Shown here in pieces: positions 1-10,700 of a DNA stretch of 64,000 nucleotides. The position numbers and the translations under genes are program-made. How positions within the stretch are numbered: position 1 is the stretch's first letter; each line of letters begins with the position of its first letter. Origin of the DNA: Tethya wilhelma (lineage: Eukaryota; Porifera; Demospongiae; Tethyida; Tethyidae). The notes beneath the pieces were generated by a model. That model had not been told where the DNA came from. It did not search any database and saw nothing but the letters and a program-made list of their open reading frames with translations. The stretch lies in NCBI GenBank assembly GCA_964030475.1, contig CAXIPT010000012.1, positions 1,101,640-1,165,639 on the forward strand. The letters are read 5' to 3'.

Positions 1-187
1 TCTACCATTCAATAGGTAGGTAAATATTGTAGGATGTACATTAATTGTCATGATAATAAACTAAATTTTATGAAAACAATAAATAAAACAGGCGGTAATT
101 ATGTCCCTGGCATCAGTGAACTTGACATGATTTTTTTTTTTTTTTTTTTTTTTAAGTGCCCCTTCGGGTTTACCACAATTGTGGCTN

Positions 188-796
188 TAGTCTAGCCCTA
201 GACCCCGCCTCTTTCACCAGTGAAAAATGGGGGTCTAGAAAAACTGGTGCACTTCCGCCGTTCTCCGCCAGAAATCGGGCGGCACCAATCAGATCGCTTA
301 GATGAAGTCATGTGACAATCATGTCACATGACTGAACATTGATTGTGGAAGTCGCGAAAATTAGTTGTAGGTTTGCCAGCGTGTATAAAAGTTTTGAAAC
401 CTGTTGGAAACTGGAAACAACGTACAATTGACATCGCTGAAGCTAGCGCTTTCATCTCTGAATGGAACAGGTTAGTCTGGCGTAGCAAGGGTCTGGCTAA
501 AAGGCATGAGCAGTGGTAGAGTTTAGCGTGACCTTGACTCGAAGGACTCAATCTATCCTACGAAGATTATTTACCAACTACTCTTTCCTCGAAAGGCTTA
601 CTGTTCACTCTAAAGTTAGTATCCCGCTTTGACACACACAAAAAAAACTTACTCGCGAAAATGCAGCAAAATCTTTGAGGTTAGACTGCACGTGAATCAT
701 GACGAAGCTACATTCCAGAATTTCACCGGAAGTGCACCAGTTTTTCTAGACCCCCATTTTTCACTGGTGAAAGAGGCGGGGTCTAGGGCTAGACTA
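188..796. mobile_element. Foldback (MITE-like) element with 70-bp perfect inverted arms
   Basis: 188-257 and 727-796 are exact reverse complements (TAGTCTAGCCCTAGACCCCG at one end). The interior has no convincing gene. A reverse-complement relative of 188-605 lies at about 26350-26785, so this is a dispersed family. Confidence 0.75.
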
Positions 797-859
797 ACAA
801 AGTATAGTCTATTCACCTCCTAAATATTGAAGACTGAAAGGTTACTGGTTACAGAGACG

Positions 860-1410
860 TCAGCACAACTTGCCCAGAAATCTTCAGGTAAAACTGGCAG
901 GCAGGGCAGCGAATATTCAGATTCCAAATAACGCACACTCGTCAGTCTGGAAAAGGGTCGTTAACTTGATTTCCAAAGTAGCTAATGAATTATTAATGAG
1001 TATAGAAATGAATGGCTACCATACGGAGGTGGCATTTTTCGTCTTGTATCTAGTGACTCAGCTAGAGAGACGAATAACCGATGCAAAAAGCACGTGAAGA
1101 CAAAGAAACCAAGTTTATTTGTTCAAGAATCAGCTTCTGAAAGTGAGCGGTTTTTGAGAAAAGTCGTTCCAAGATAGAAAAAGAACTGAGAAGAAGATGG
1201 AGAAAACTGGAGGGTTGGCATATTTTAGTTTGTTACTTTAACAATGGTTTTAGGCTATGTTTTTAGGCTCAATAGAAAGAGAAAGAGCTAAATAGTAGCT
1301 TAAGAAGCCTTTTAGTGCCAAGAGCTCAGTTTTTGAACAGTTATTCACGTGAATATTTGTATTGCGTTAATGGGCAATCCATGCCATTCCTATATGTACC
1401 CAGTACTACA
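860..1410 (+). repeat. Dispersed repeat with copies at about 5010-5360 and 7280-7400
   Basis: 1000-1250 is alignable by eye with 5130-5360 (GAAGACAAAGAAACC, TTCAAGAATCAGCTTCTGAAAG). 1285-1405 resembles 7285-7395 (GCCATTCCTATNTGTACC) and, inverted, 5010-5110. The small open frames here carry no recognisable domain. Confidence 0.6.
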
Positions 1411-1423
1411 GTTGTCCTAGTGT

Positions 1424-2137
1424 GGAATGTCCCCCCTCATATTGTTCCCCCGGACATTATTCACTAGTGAATTTTGTCTCCCCTCAGTGAATAATGTCCC
1501 CCCTTCCAAATGATGCCACATGATGTGAATGATGCGCAAACAGTGTTTTTCAAGGGGGGACAATGAATTTTGTCCCCCCTCCCAAACTCTTCCACACAAA
1601 CTGCATGCAGCTTAGCCTCATTCTATTGGCTCAGCTACGCAGCTAGGAAGGCCTGGAAGACCAAATTACCTCAGCAGCATGTAGGCTAAGCTTCAGTACT
1701 ACCTGCCTTGCCTCCCAACTTTAAAGTTTAATATGCGTGCCACGAGTCTTTGCTGTAGCCTACTTGAAAATTAATATTGATTATCTATGTTTAATGACAG
1801 GGCGTAGTACAAGTAAGCATTAACTAAATTGTCAACACTGATGGTGCACAATTATATCAGTCACTGTATGACTTACAAAGTTCAAAGTTAGGCTAGCTAA
1901 TAGTAGCTGCATACTGATCTATGCTGCACAATAAGTGGGAGTGGCTAAGATTGCCATACGTACGTTCTAATAGTACGGTGCATGGTACACAGCGATACAG
2001 CGGCTGCTACTGACTAAAAAATTAAATGCTGGCAAGAGTCTTGAGACTGCCCTAGCTCTACAGTATATTTTTGGAGGGGGGACATTATTCACTAAGGGGG
2101 ACAATATTCACGGGGAACATTATTCACTGCGACACCG
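1424..2137. mobile_element. MITE-like element with G/C-tract inverted ends
   Basis: AGTGAATAATGTCCCCCCTT near 1490 pairs with GGGGGGACATTATTCACT near 2080, and further blocks of the same motif pair outward. It appears inserted in the 860-1410 type repeat. No coding capacity is seen. Confidence 0.55.
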
Positions 2138-2777
2138 TACTGGGAATGATCACTGGAATTAATGTGTGCACAGTCCACTATATGCATACATGTACATAAA
2201 CATGTACAGAAAACGTACAGTTACCTGAGTAGTTTAAGGGAAGGAGTACAGGCTTTGTGAACAAAAAATGTAGAAAGTCACAACTGCTTGCTATAATGGA
2301 TATGAACATGATTCAGTAATGACACAGTAAAATGCATACACCTTATATATAATTATATACGATTCAGTACATAGATATGTCAAAACTTACAATTAAATTT
2401 TATCGCCTGGTCAGAATTTAAAACTCCATGGTTCTGCTTAGTTTCTTGGTCTGTATTATTAATCAATAATGAAAAATTAGCTATGCAAAAAGGTTTATTA
2501 GTACTTGAATATTAATCTATGCAGTATACAGATCTCACTAGATACAAGCTATTAAAATAATTATTATTATGCTTGTTATTATTTAATATAGAGGCTATAT
2601 AGAAAGTTATACTGATGTTATGTGCATGTCCTTATATCATGATTAAGACTATCGTGTTCGTTCTAATATAGGCGCTGTCCTAATTTAGGCGCCGTTTAGC
2701 CCTGACCACAATTATTACGGTTCCAATTAGAGGCGCCTTTTTGGATGCGAATTATTTTCAAGAGGTGCTTAATTATA

Positions 2778-3300
2778 GGGTGTCCAACGTCAAATATCAA
2801 GAGCAGCAAATTGAAGTCATTGCTAGTTATTTGTGTAAACCTACTATAGGTCAACTGAAAAATATATCTGGTTTGATGCAATCACGCATTGTTTTCCTTT
2901 GCGAGGCATTTCACTAAAAACACAAATTCGTAAATGATGGTCACGTGACCAAAATGCCATACTAGGTCCACTACAATAGCAAATTTGGTGAGGCCTGGCT
3001 GTATACAAGCAATGTTCTAGGACTATGTTATCTTTTTATGAGTGTTTGCAAGATTCTTACTACTTGTGACAAATGCAGCAATATCACGCGGTGTACGTGC
3101 ATGTGTACATACACGTACTATATTCTGGTCATGTGACCATTATTTTGCGATTTTGTGTTTTATTGAAACGCCTCGCGAGGACACAATACATGATTACATC
3201 AAACCATATATACTTTTCAGTTGACCTATAGTAGGTCTACACAAATAACAATAGCAATGACTTCAATTTGCTGCTCTTGAAATTTGACGTTGCACACCCT
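2778..3300. mobile_element. Nested MITE with long inverted arms and TA target duplication
   Basis: About 170 bp at each end pair with each other (GGGTGTCCAACGTCAAATAT against ATTTGACGTTGCACACCCTA). TA flanks both ends, as for Tc1/mariner-type MITEs. A relative with the same GGTGTGCAA ends lies at 5666-6123. Confidence 0.7.
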
Positions 3301-3632
3301 ACTGGAACCGATATTGACACGTGGCTGCGAAAGTGTCAGAGGCAGTAGTTTGTGTCACAGTGGGTGACTATCTGCAGCTATTTTACTGCTTTTTAGCAGA
3401 GAAGAGTATACTTAGCAGTTTTTGCACAGTTGATAAGTGAATTCTTCTCGGTTAAAGGGGGGCTGACATGAAAAACTGAAAAAATTATTTTTTGGTATCA
3501 AATTGTAGCTCAAGTGGTGTACAGTTGGAAAATCAAGCTTGTTTTTTTTTATTGCAAGTCTACAGTGGACAATAGCCCCTAGAATTGAGCTAAAAATCAC
3601 TGAAAAATGAGATTGAAATGTATTTCCTTGAT

Positions 3633-3656
3633 GGGCGGGGTTTACGCGTGACGTCA
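3633..3656 (+). promoter_or_regulatory. GC box and CRE ahead of the THAP-like start
   Basis: GGGCGGGG at 3633-3640 and the palindromic CRE TGACGTCA at 3649-3656 lie 76-99 bp upstream of an ATG in a strong Kozak context (GCCACCATGG). They look like a core promoter inside the repeat element. Confidence 0.45.
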
Positions 3657-3731
3657 CGGGGGGAACGCACTCGAGTTCTCAGCGCAAAGAACACAGCACA
3701 AAGCATAGCTTGTTGTTGTTTTCTAGCCACC

Positions 3732-3866
3732 ATGGTGAAGCGCTGCGTTGCTGCTGGATGTTCTAACACATATAGTGACANTGGAATATCCATGCCCTCG
3801 GTTAATGGTAGAACTGCCGCTGAAGTTCCGAGTCTTGATCGAGTCACGAGTGAGAGACCAATTTGA
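3732..3866 (+). pseudogene. THAP-domain start relic
   Basis: MVKRCVAAGCSNTYSD at 3732 matches the opening of THAP zinc fingers (C-x4-C; compare the usual MVK.CVA.GCSN). The frame meets an ambiguous base at 3781 and stops at 3866, after about 44 codons, without the later Cys-x2-His pair, so it is a broken or first-exon remnant. THAP domains are common at the N-terminus of P-element transposases. Confidence 0.5.
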
Positions 3867-4402
3867 AAGCTGAGTCTTGTTAGTTCTGGTTGAAATTCTG
3901 AGTTCTAATAGTATTGAAAGCAAGCTACTTTTCAAGTTTTGTCTTCTATACTGACATTTGTCAGCTACTCATTGAATTGCTGAGCTTGAGCGCGCTCATG
4001 CAGCAAAGATCGAAAACGTCCAAATTTAGGTGCCCTTTACCAACTTAGTTAATTTTTCGATTCCAATTAGTGGCGCCTTTTAATTTTGACACTGAAATTA
4101 ATTTTTAGTGGCGCCTATATTAGAACGAATACGGTGTATATAGCCTTGTTCCCAGGCTCCCTCCTGTGCTTTTTTGCAAAAAAGGTTAAGGGAGCTAGGG
4201 GACTGGGATTGAGGCTAGTTATACACCAGGGCACATCAGCTGTGTTTAGTCACATGCACTATCAGAGTATCTAGTGTGTATGGTTTTTTACTCTTTCACG
4301 CTGCTGCATGTCTTCCCTTGGGTACAATTAACAGCCCTCAGGGAGCACTAGATACTCGTATATAGTACAAATATTACTTGAACATTACTAATTATAGCAT
4401 AC

Positions 4403-4781
4403 CGTGTGTTCCTTTAAATAATTCACTGGTATGAATGGAATCTAGGAGGGACTGTGAGTTTTCCAGGGATTGAAAACAGGAAAGTAGAGTTTTCCATTTT
4501 ACAGTTTGTTTACTTGTCAACCAGTCATTCAAGAGCTTATGTATACTTCTTTGGACATGGGTATCTAGTGATTTAACATCATGGACTCTTGTGTCAAAAC
4601 TCTGGTCATTGCTGTCACCAATAGCTAAGCATGTCAGAATAGTGTTCATTGAATACTGATGTTTCACCAAAATACGGCTTAAAAGAACAAGGTCTTCAGC
4701 TTCAAGTTCCTTTTCTTGAAAGCCCTGCCAATCATTCAAGTCCAGCTCGTCAGGTTCCAATTGGTTGTCACTGTCTGCCAT
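4403..4781 (-). CDS. Death-fold-like first exon, paralogue of the fusion gene's exon 1 (partial gene)
   Basis: An ATG at 4781 opens 126 codons ending at a GTATGC donor after 4403 in phase 1, the same phase as exon 1 of the death-fold/ACS gene at 18477. The two share layout: an acidic N-terminus, W and E/D-rich start, then TVKWKTLLSCFQSLENSQSLL-like text matching [21 protein letters not shown]. This is the C-terminal helix pattern of a death-type domain. No downstream exon could be recognised in 1-4402, which is filled with repeats, so the rest lies off the window, has been lost, or was not recognised. It could be the 5' exon of a second fusion gene in tandem, or a relic. Same-strand tandem placement supports local duplication. 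Confidence 0.5.
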
Positions 4782-5665
4782 GTGTGGGATCCTGGACTAC
4801 TGTAACAATTATAGTGAGCAAAGTTAATGGGCATAGAGGAAAGTAATAATACATTTTATTTCATCCCTGATGGATATGCACAACTCCACAGCATAACTAT
4901 CAAGCCACAAGGAGTTGCAAGGTACAGAACGGCATGCATAAAAAATTTAGGCCAACGATAATGACATAGCCCATTTATATACAAGCTATCCAATCCTATT
5001 ATTCCCAGTACGGTAGTACTGGGTACATATATAGGAATGGCACGGATGGCCCATGGCTTATAAAGCTACTATTTAGCTCATTCTCTTTCTAATAAGCCTA
5101 AAAACAAGGCCTTAAAACATTAAGTAAAGTGAATGGCTGCCATAAGGAAAAGAAGCTTTTCATCTTGTATCTAGCCGCTCAACGAGACATATGAAAAACC
5201 GATGCCAAAAGGACCTGAAGACAAAGAAACCGCATATATTCGTTCAAGAATCAGCTTCTGAAAGCGAGCCATCTCTGAGAAAAGTCTTGCCAACATAGAA
5301 GAAGAAGAAGATGGAGAAAATTGGAGGTTTGGCATAATTTAGCTTGGTACTTTAGAGAATGGCTGTCTAAGTGTGTAAAGAATTATTCAACATGAGGGAC
5401 TCAACATGGGAAGAGAGTACTACATGCAGCCCACACAGGAAGAATTCTGCACACACTCAGACAGCCATTCCATCTTGTTTGCTTCCTTTTTACGATTTGG
5501 CCATTCCTATGTCCCATTACATTTCCAATGGTTTTTTTTTTTAATTATTAATACTAAGTTTTCAATGATAGGTCCAGGGGTATTATAGCTAGGATTCAGA
5601 CATTTTGCATGACCGGAAATCACACTTACTTAATTAGCTAAATTTAGCCTGTCCCATTCATAAAA

Positions 5666-6123
5666 GTTATGGTGTGCAACATGAAAAATCAACATTCAAC
5701 CTTTGAACAACTAATTCACGCAATATCTATAGTAGGAAACCAGCGCACCTTCAAACTTCCATTGTCTCCTATCAACAAATGACTTCTGAATTCTTGGTAC
5801 TAACTATACTTTCAATAGAATCAGCCAGATGGTTACCAATATCAGAGGCTTGTTTCAACTCTATCAGAGAATTGGTAAGGCCCTCCCCTACCTAACGCAA
5901 TGTGGAGGGATTCCCTTCTCTCTTGCATGTAAGCAAAAATGGCAAATTTTAGCAGTAAAAAATGCGTAAAGTTTGCCAACAATGCAAAATGAAACTTATG
6001 GTTTTCTTTCACTTCAGCGACAGAGGTCAGGAATTGAAGGTGTGCTGGTTTACCAACCTACTCTACATGTTGCATGAATTAATTGTTCAAAAGTCGAAAG
6101 TTGATTTTTCATATTGCACACCC
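5666..6123. mobile_element. MITE related to the 2778-3300 element
   Basis: Inverted arms GGTGTGCAACATGAAAAATC and GATTTTTCATATTGCACACC with matching inner blocks (CCTTTGAACAACTAATTCA against TGAATTAATTGTTCAAAAG). Confidence 0.65.
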
Positions 6124-6746
6124 TATTAAAGTGAATCGTAGCATGCGCTCACTAGATCGAGTGCACTCTGATTTAAACTTGGTAGCAGCATAAAGAAAAG
6201 GTTGTTCTGAAATTCTGGCTAAAGACGACTGCTAAGTAATATTTCCAAAGAGGCATACAAAAAAACTCATCATATTTTTTTATTAAATGAAGGCACCCAC
6301 GGTGCATAAGCCTCGGTGCACTTTACCAGAATTTGTAACTAAACATGAATGACATTGTGCACAAAATAAGATATCAAGAGTACCTGCATAACAATTCATT
6401 GGCCTCGCGTGCCAGAGACAACCAGTTCATCCAGTGGCTTGTCTACTGATAATGACATGATGTAGCAGTGGCACTGATAATCTTCCGAAAACTGGCCACT
6501 GAGCTATTTATAGTGAATTGATGTAAGATACTCATTTCACATTTATACTATAGTTTAATACTACAAGACCAATGCTGATCATTCTATAGATTTATGAATT
6601 TCAGCTAGGACTCAAATTGTTATCATGCTGCACTGCATGAGCATGACTCTTCTTGAATAAGTATAGTTCTACAGAGTGTTGTGTTTTAACACAATTTAAT
6701 ACACTCACTAAATTTAACTTAAACGACTCAAAAGCAGCTTATTTAC

Positions 6747-7125
6747 CTGTTCCAGCACCTGACCCAAGCACAGGCACAAATCATAGATAGTATAGGCTAA
6801 CCAAATCCAGTCCAACTCTCAAAGCTCCACTGTATTTCTAGATAACGCACACTGCACAGGGCATGATTGATGGGTGCGGTTTCGAAGCTAAGCGTTCAGA
6901 AAAGCACAAACTTGAAAGCCCAACATCTCAGAAACTACAGGATTTTGCAAGATGCCACACATAATATTATTTCAAGATAACTTCGATTCATGAACGTAAG
7001 TATCTTCTATTTCCCACGTAGAGTTACAGTTCTTCAGATTATCCCCGGTGTAACAGACGGACAGACGCACACACACACACACACACACAAAACGACTACT
7101 GTAATCCTTTGNGGGGGGGGGGGGG
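6747..7125 (+). repeat. Dispersed repeat family R1, copy 1
   Basis: Shares CGATTCATGAACGTAAGTA, ATCTCAGAAACTA and TCCAGTCCAACT with 13575-13915. The end runs into a CA tract and a G tract with an ambiguous base at 7112. Confidence 0.65.
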
Positions 7126-7768
7126 GGGGGGGCACTACACCACTCAGTGATTAGAAGCATCCACAGTAATTAGGTGGCTAGTTTTTAAGACTAAAAGTTA
7201 AATCTCCCAAAATGCTCGCCAGCCAACATACTATTCAAGCAAATAACTCTGCAAAAACTGAGTGCTTGACACTAAAAGACTTCCTAAGCTACTATTTAGC
7301 TCTTTCTCTCTCTAAACATGGCCTAAAACCATTCAGTGATATTTGTATTGCGCTAACAGGCCATCCGTGCCATTCCTATGTACCTGTCAGTATACTGGGA
7401 ACAGATTATCTATGACTTACGGAAAAAGTAAGAAGTGATGTTAGTTGTATACGAGTTTGATAGCTGGAGCAAATCTTGATCGACCCACTGATAGAATCTT
7501 TTCTCAGCTCTGTAGCCTCCACTTCAAGTCTTGGAAAATCAGCCCACCCTATAGGCCTACTAGTATTTTCTGTTCCCACGTCATGACCCACCCAGTTATG
7601 CGTGTGCGCACAATTAATTACGTCAATATTATGTACACAGCTACAGTACAGCGTACAGCGCAGCGCATGCATGCAGCTGCGCTGCTGTGCTGCACTGATC
7701 ACGGTGATGAAAATTGAATAAAAACCAGCTTCTAATCATAACTAGGCCTTATAATACAAAACAATGAT

Positions 7769-10700
7769 CTAAAGTAGTGAGTGCGGTGCATGGTAAATGA
7801 TAAAGCATGGGTCAACAACATTTCGTCCAAATGAGAGAGGTATCTGAAGCAAGGACTCTTGTACTTTTTTCTTCAGCTGATGGTGGGCTCTCTTTCCAGA
7901 CAGTGTTTTAGGGATGTCCTGCATAAACTATAGTTCAAATACAGCGTTTGATCATAAGATTGCAAGGGGCTTTGTATATTATAGTACATTGTATTATGAT
8001 CGAAAGCATTGGAACATGGCCCTCAGTATTCAGTGGCCTCATGACATAATATATAATTATTACAAAACTCATCTTAGCGTACAATAATCTTTTCAGGTGT
8101 AGAATCGACACATAGGTCTTTGAGAAATCTTTGAAGCTTAGATACAAGTTGCTCTTGCTTAGACACTTCTATGTTTCTGTTTGATGCTACAATTGCACAA
8201 GCTGAAAAATATCACGACAGTGTGTCATTACCTCAAGAATTATAATATTATTATAAGTATAGTGCAAGGTTTTACCTGTTTGGCCAGCTTCCATTGAAGT
8301 AGTCAAGTCAAAGACCATTGCATCTTCAATGTCATCCAACCTTTGTTTCTGTTAAATTATACAATTAATTTTAACTGACAGCTTCAAAATCATGATGTTG
8401 AAGCTTACACTTATTACTACATGACATTGTGTGGGGTAGTAAGAAATTAAGAATTAAGTTATAATGTACTATATATACATAGGCTACGACTTACCACAAG
8501 TGTTTCAACTTCAGTGACTCCCCAACACACTCCCTTAATACGAACAGCATAATCAATACGTCCAATCACTTGAAGTTTATTAGATGACAACCCTTTCACC
8601 AAGTCATAAGTACGATAGAAACCTACAATAATAATTGTGTGCATGCATAAAATAGTTATAATAGTAGTATAAATACCTTTGATCTTCACAAAATGTGATT
8701 CCTTCAAAGTTTTGACACTCCAGTTGAGCTTTCTTCCCATGCTCGGTAGTGGTTTTTTTAAGTATAGTTCACCACGGTCATTCTACGCACCATATACAGA
8801 TATATATAGATTAAAATTTAATAGAACATAGGGATTACTAGGTGTGATTTGCCTACATCTTGACTTGGATCAGTGATCTCCACATGGGGGTCAACTCCAA
8901 AGAAGGTAAAGGATGTCTCTTCAGGAAATCGGCCAGGGGCCTTACCATCACCACTCTTCCAGCGAATGAGAGCAATCCCAGCTAGTTCTATAGAAAATAA
9001 TTTTAAATTAATACACAGAAACATTATTTACTGTGATTACCAGTTTGACTCCAGGTATCAAGAAACAGGCATCTGTTCTTGCCGACTATGCTGAAGTACC
9101 ACTCTTCAACATCAGGTGGAATGGGCTCTCCAGCTAGAACAATTAAATTAATAAATAGTACTATACTATATAAAAAGTGATCATAATTACCTGAATGAAG
9201 TTTGAATCAACCAGTTAATTGATACTGTATACAATATATGGGGGGGGAGGGGAAGGAAGGCAATGACTCAGAGGAGGTCCGACATCCGTGGGTTAATTGC
9301 CAGTCCTTGGTGATCACGTGATGTTATTTCCAGGTCTTGTACTTGCATCTATCTAAAGCTTTTAACCATTTGCTACGGCTTATCTAGCCCTTTAAGGAAC
9401 TTATCTAGCAAAGTTACAAAAAAGAGAACAAAACCCAGCCGTTTCCCAAGCAGTAGCATCTGAATTCAAGACCAGGAAACATGAGTCACGTGATCTGCTA
9501 ATTTAGAAACGGTCTGCAATTAACCCGCGGATGTCGGACCTCCTCTGGGAATGAGGCTCAAAATATGAATATCTTTGGTTAGGCATTTTAGCATTGAAAA
9601 CTTAGCAACATGAAATCTTGGTTTAGTGTGATTAGATTTTAATTCCTACTCTATACAGTTTTCCCTCTTAACTTGAGATGCTATTGCCTATAACACACAT
9701 GCATTGATTAAATTCATTTGCCATTCCAATAATACTCACTTAGCTATAAGTACACTTACCAACAGCAATGGTCTTGAGTGAGGATAAATCATAGTCTTTG
9801 ACAAATTTGTCCCCATTTTTAGAGAGTCGTTTCAGCACTGATGGTACTGAGTAGAAGTGAGCAATCTTGTGCTTCTCAACAGTCTTCCAGTAGTGACCTA
9901 ATGGCATCATTGTTATTGAGTACAATGAGCACATGAATTATTATAACAATAGTGTTAATTGGTAATAATGTATAATTATATTAGGAGAATAAATAAATAA
10001 TTATTAGTGTAAAGAGTATTAAATGTACATGTCTACCTCCTACGTATACGTATAGGGAGGAGACTCACTCTCTATATCATACTTGCAAGCACACCCTCAA
10101 CATTTGGTGAAACAGCACAGTATTATGCATGTACCTTCATCAGGGAGGTCAGGAGTGCCTTCAAATAGAAGTGTGGTGTCTCCATTACAAAGTGGGCCAT
10201 ATACAACTGAAGCATGTCCTGCCATCCATCCTAAGTCAGCCATACAGCCACACACATCATCAGGTTGACTGTCAAACATGAACTATAAAATATTTTTTAT
10301 AGTGAATAGCCAATTAATTTTGTATACTCCTACTATTACTGTTTGTCTGTGGGTAATGTTACATGGACCATTAGCTTACATATGTAATATTAATTTTGTA
10401 CTGTGTATGGTAATTGTACTCCTGAGGGCTGTTGTATGCATTCCCCGAGGGCGCAGCCCGAGGGAAGACATACAACAGCACGAAGGAGTACAAAACCATA
10501 CACACTAGATACTCTTAGAATATAGTTGTCACAAATACTGTAATCTGATTGGTCAATCACAGGTCTCTATTCAGCTTAGAGACCTACAAAGCTCAATAGA
10601 GACCTGCAGGTCTTCTAAGTGCCTGAGGCAAACTATATTATATTCAAACAATAATACTAGCAGTGTCTTCTTTTGTTTTCTTGAAAAACCGTCCAGCATT

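Larger units (their letters stand above)
2657..4129. mobile_element. TIR element with an internal THAP-like start, P-element-like candidate
   Basis: 2657-2675 and 4111-4129 are 19-bp perfect inverted repeats (TTCGTTCTAATATAGGCGC). Further inward, GGTTCCAATTAGAGGCGCC and GATTCCAATTAGTGGCGCC are subterminal repeats that lie in the same relative frame. The interior holds a nested foldback (2778-3300) and a THAP-like coding start at 3732. No clear target-site duplication was found. No transposase body remains. Confidence 0.6.
4782..7768. other. No gene recognised; repeats
   Basis: Contains copies of the 860-1410 and R1 repeats, a MITE at 5666-6123, a SINE tail and a G tract. No open frame has recognisable protein motifs. 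Confidence 0.6.

Noticed and set aside
324..551. Minus-strand 75-codon open frame
   Set aside because: It lies inside a foldback repeat. The related frame at 26392-26598 keeps only patchy similarity, with no sign of protein-level conservation.
7104..7135. Poly-G tract as a regulatory G-quadruplex
   Set aside because: It is a homopolymer with an ambiguous base at 7112 at the end of a repeat copy, more likely slippage or an assembly problem.
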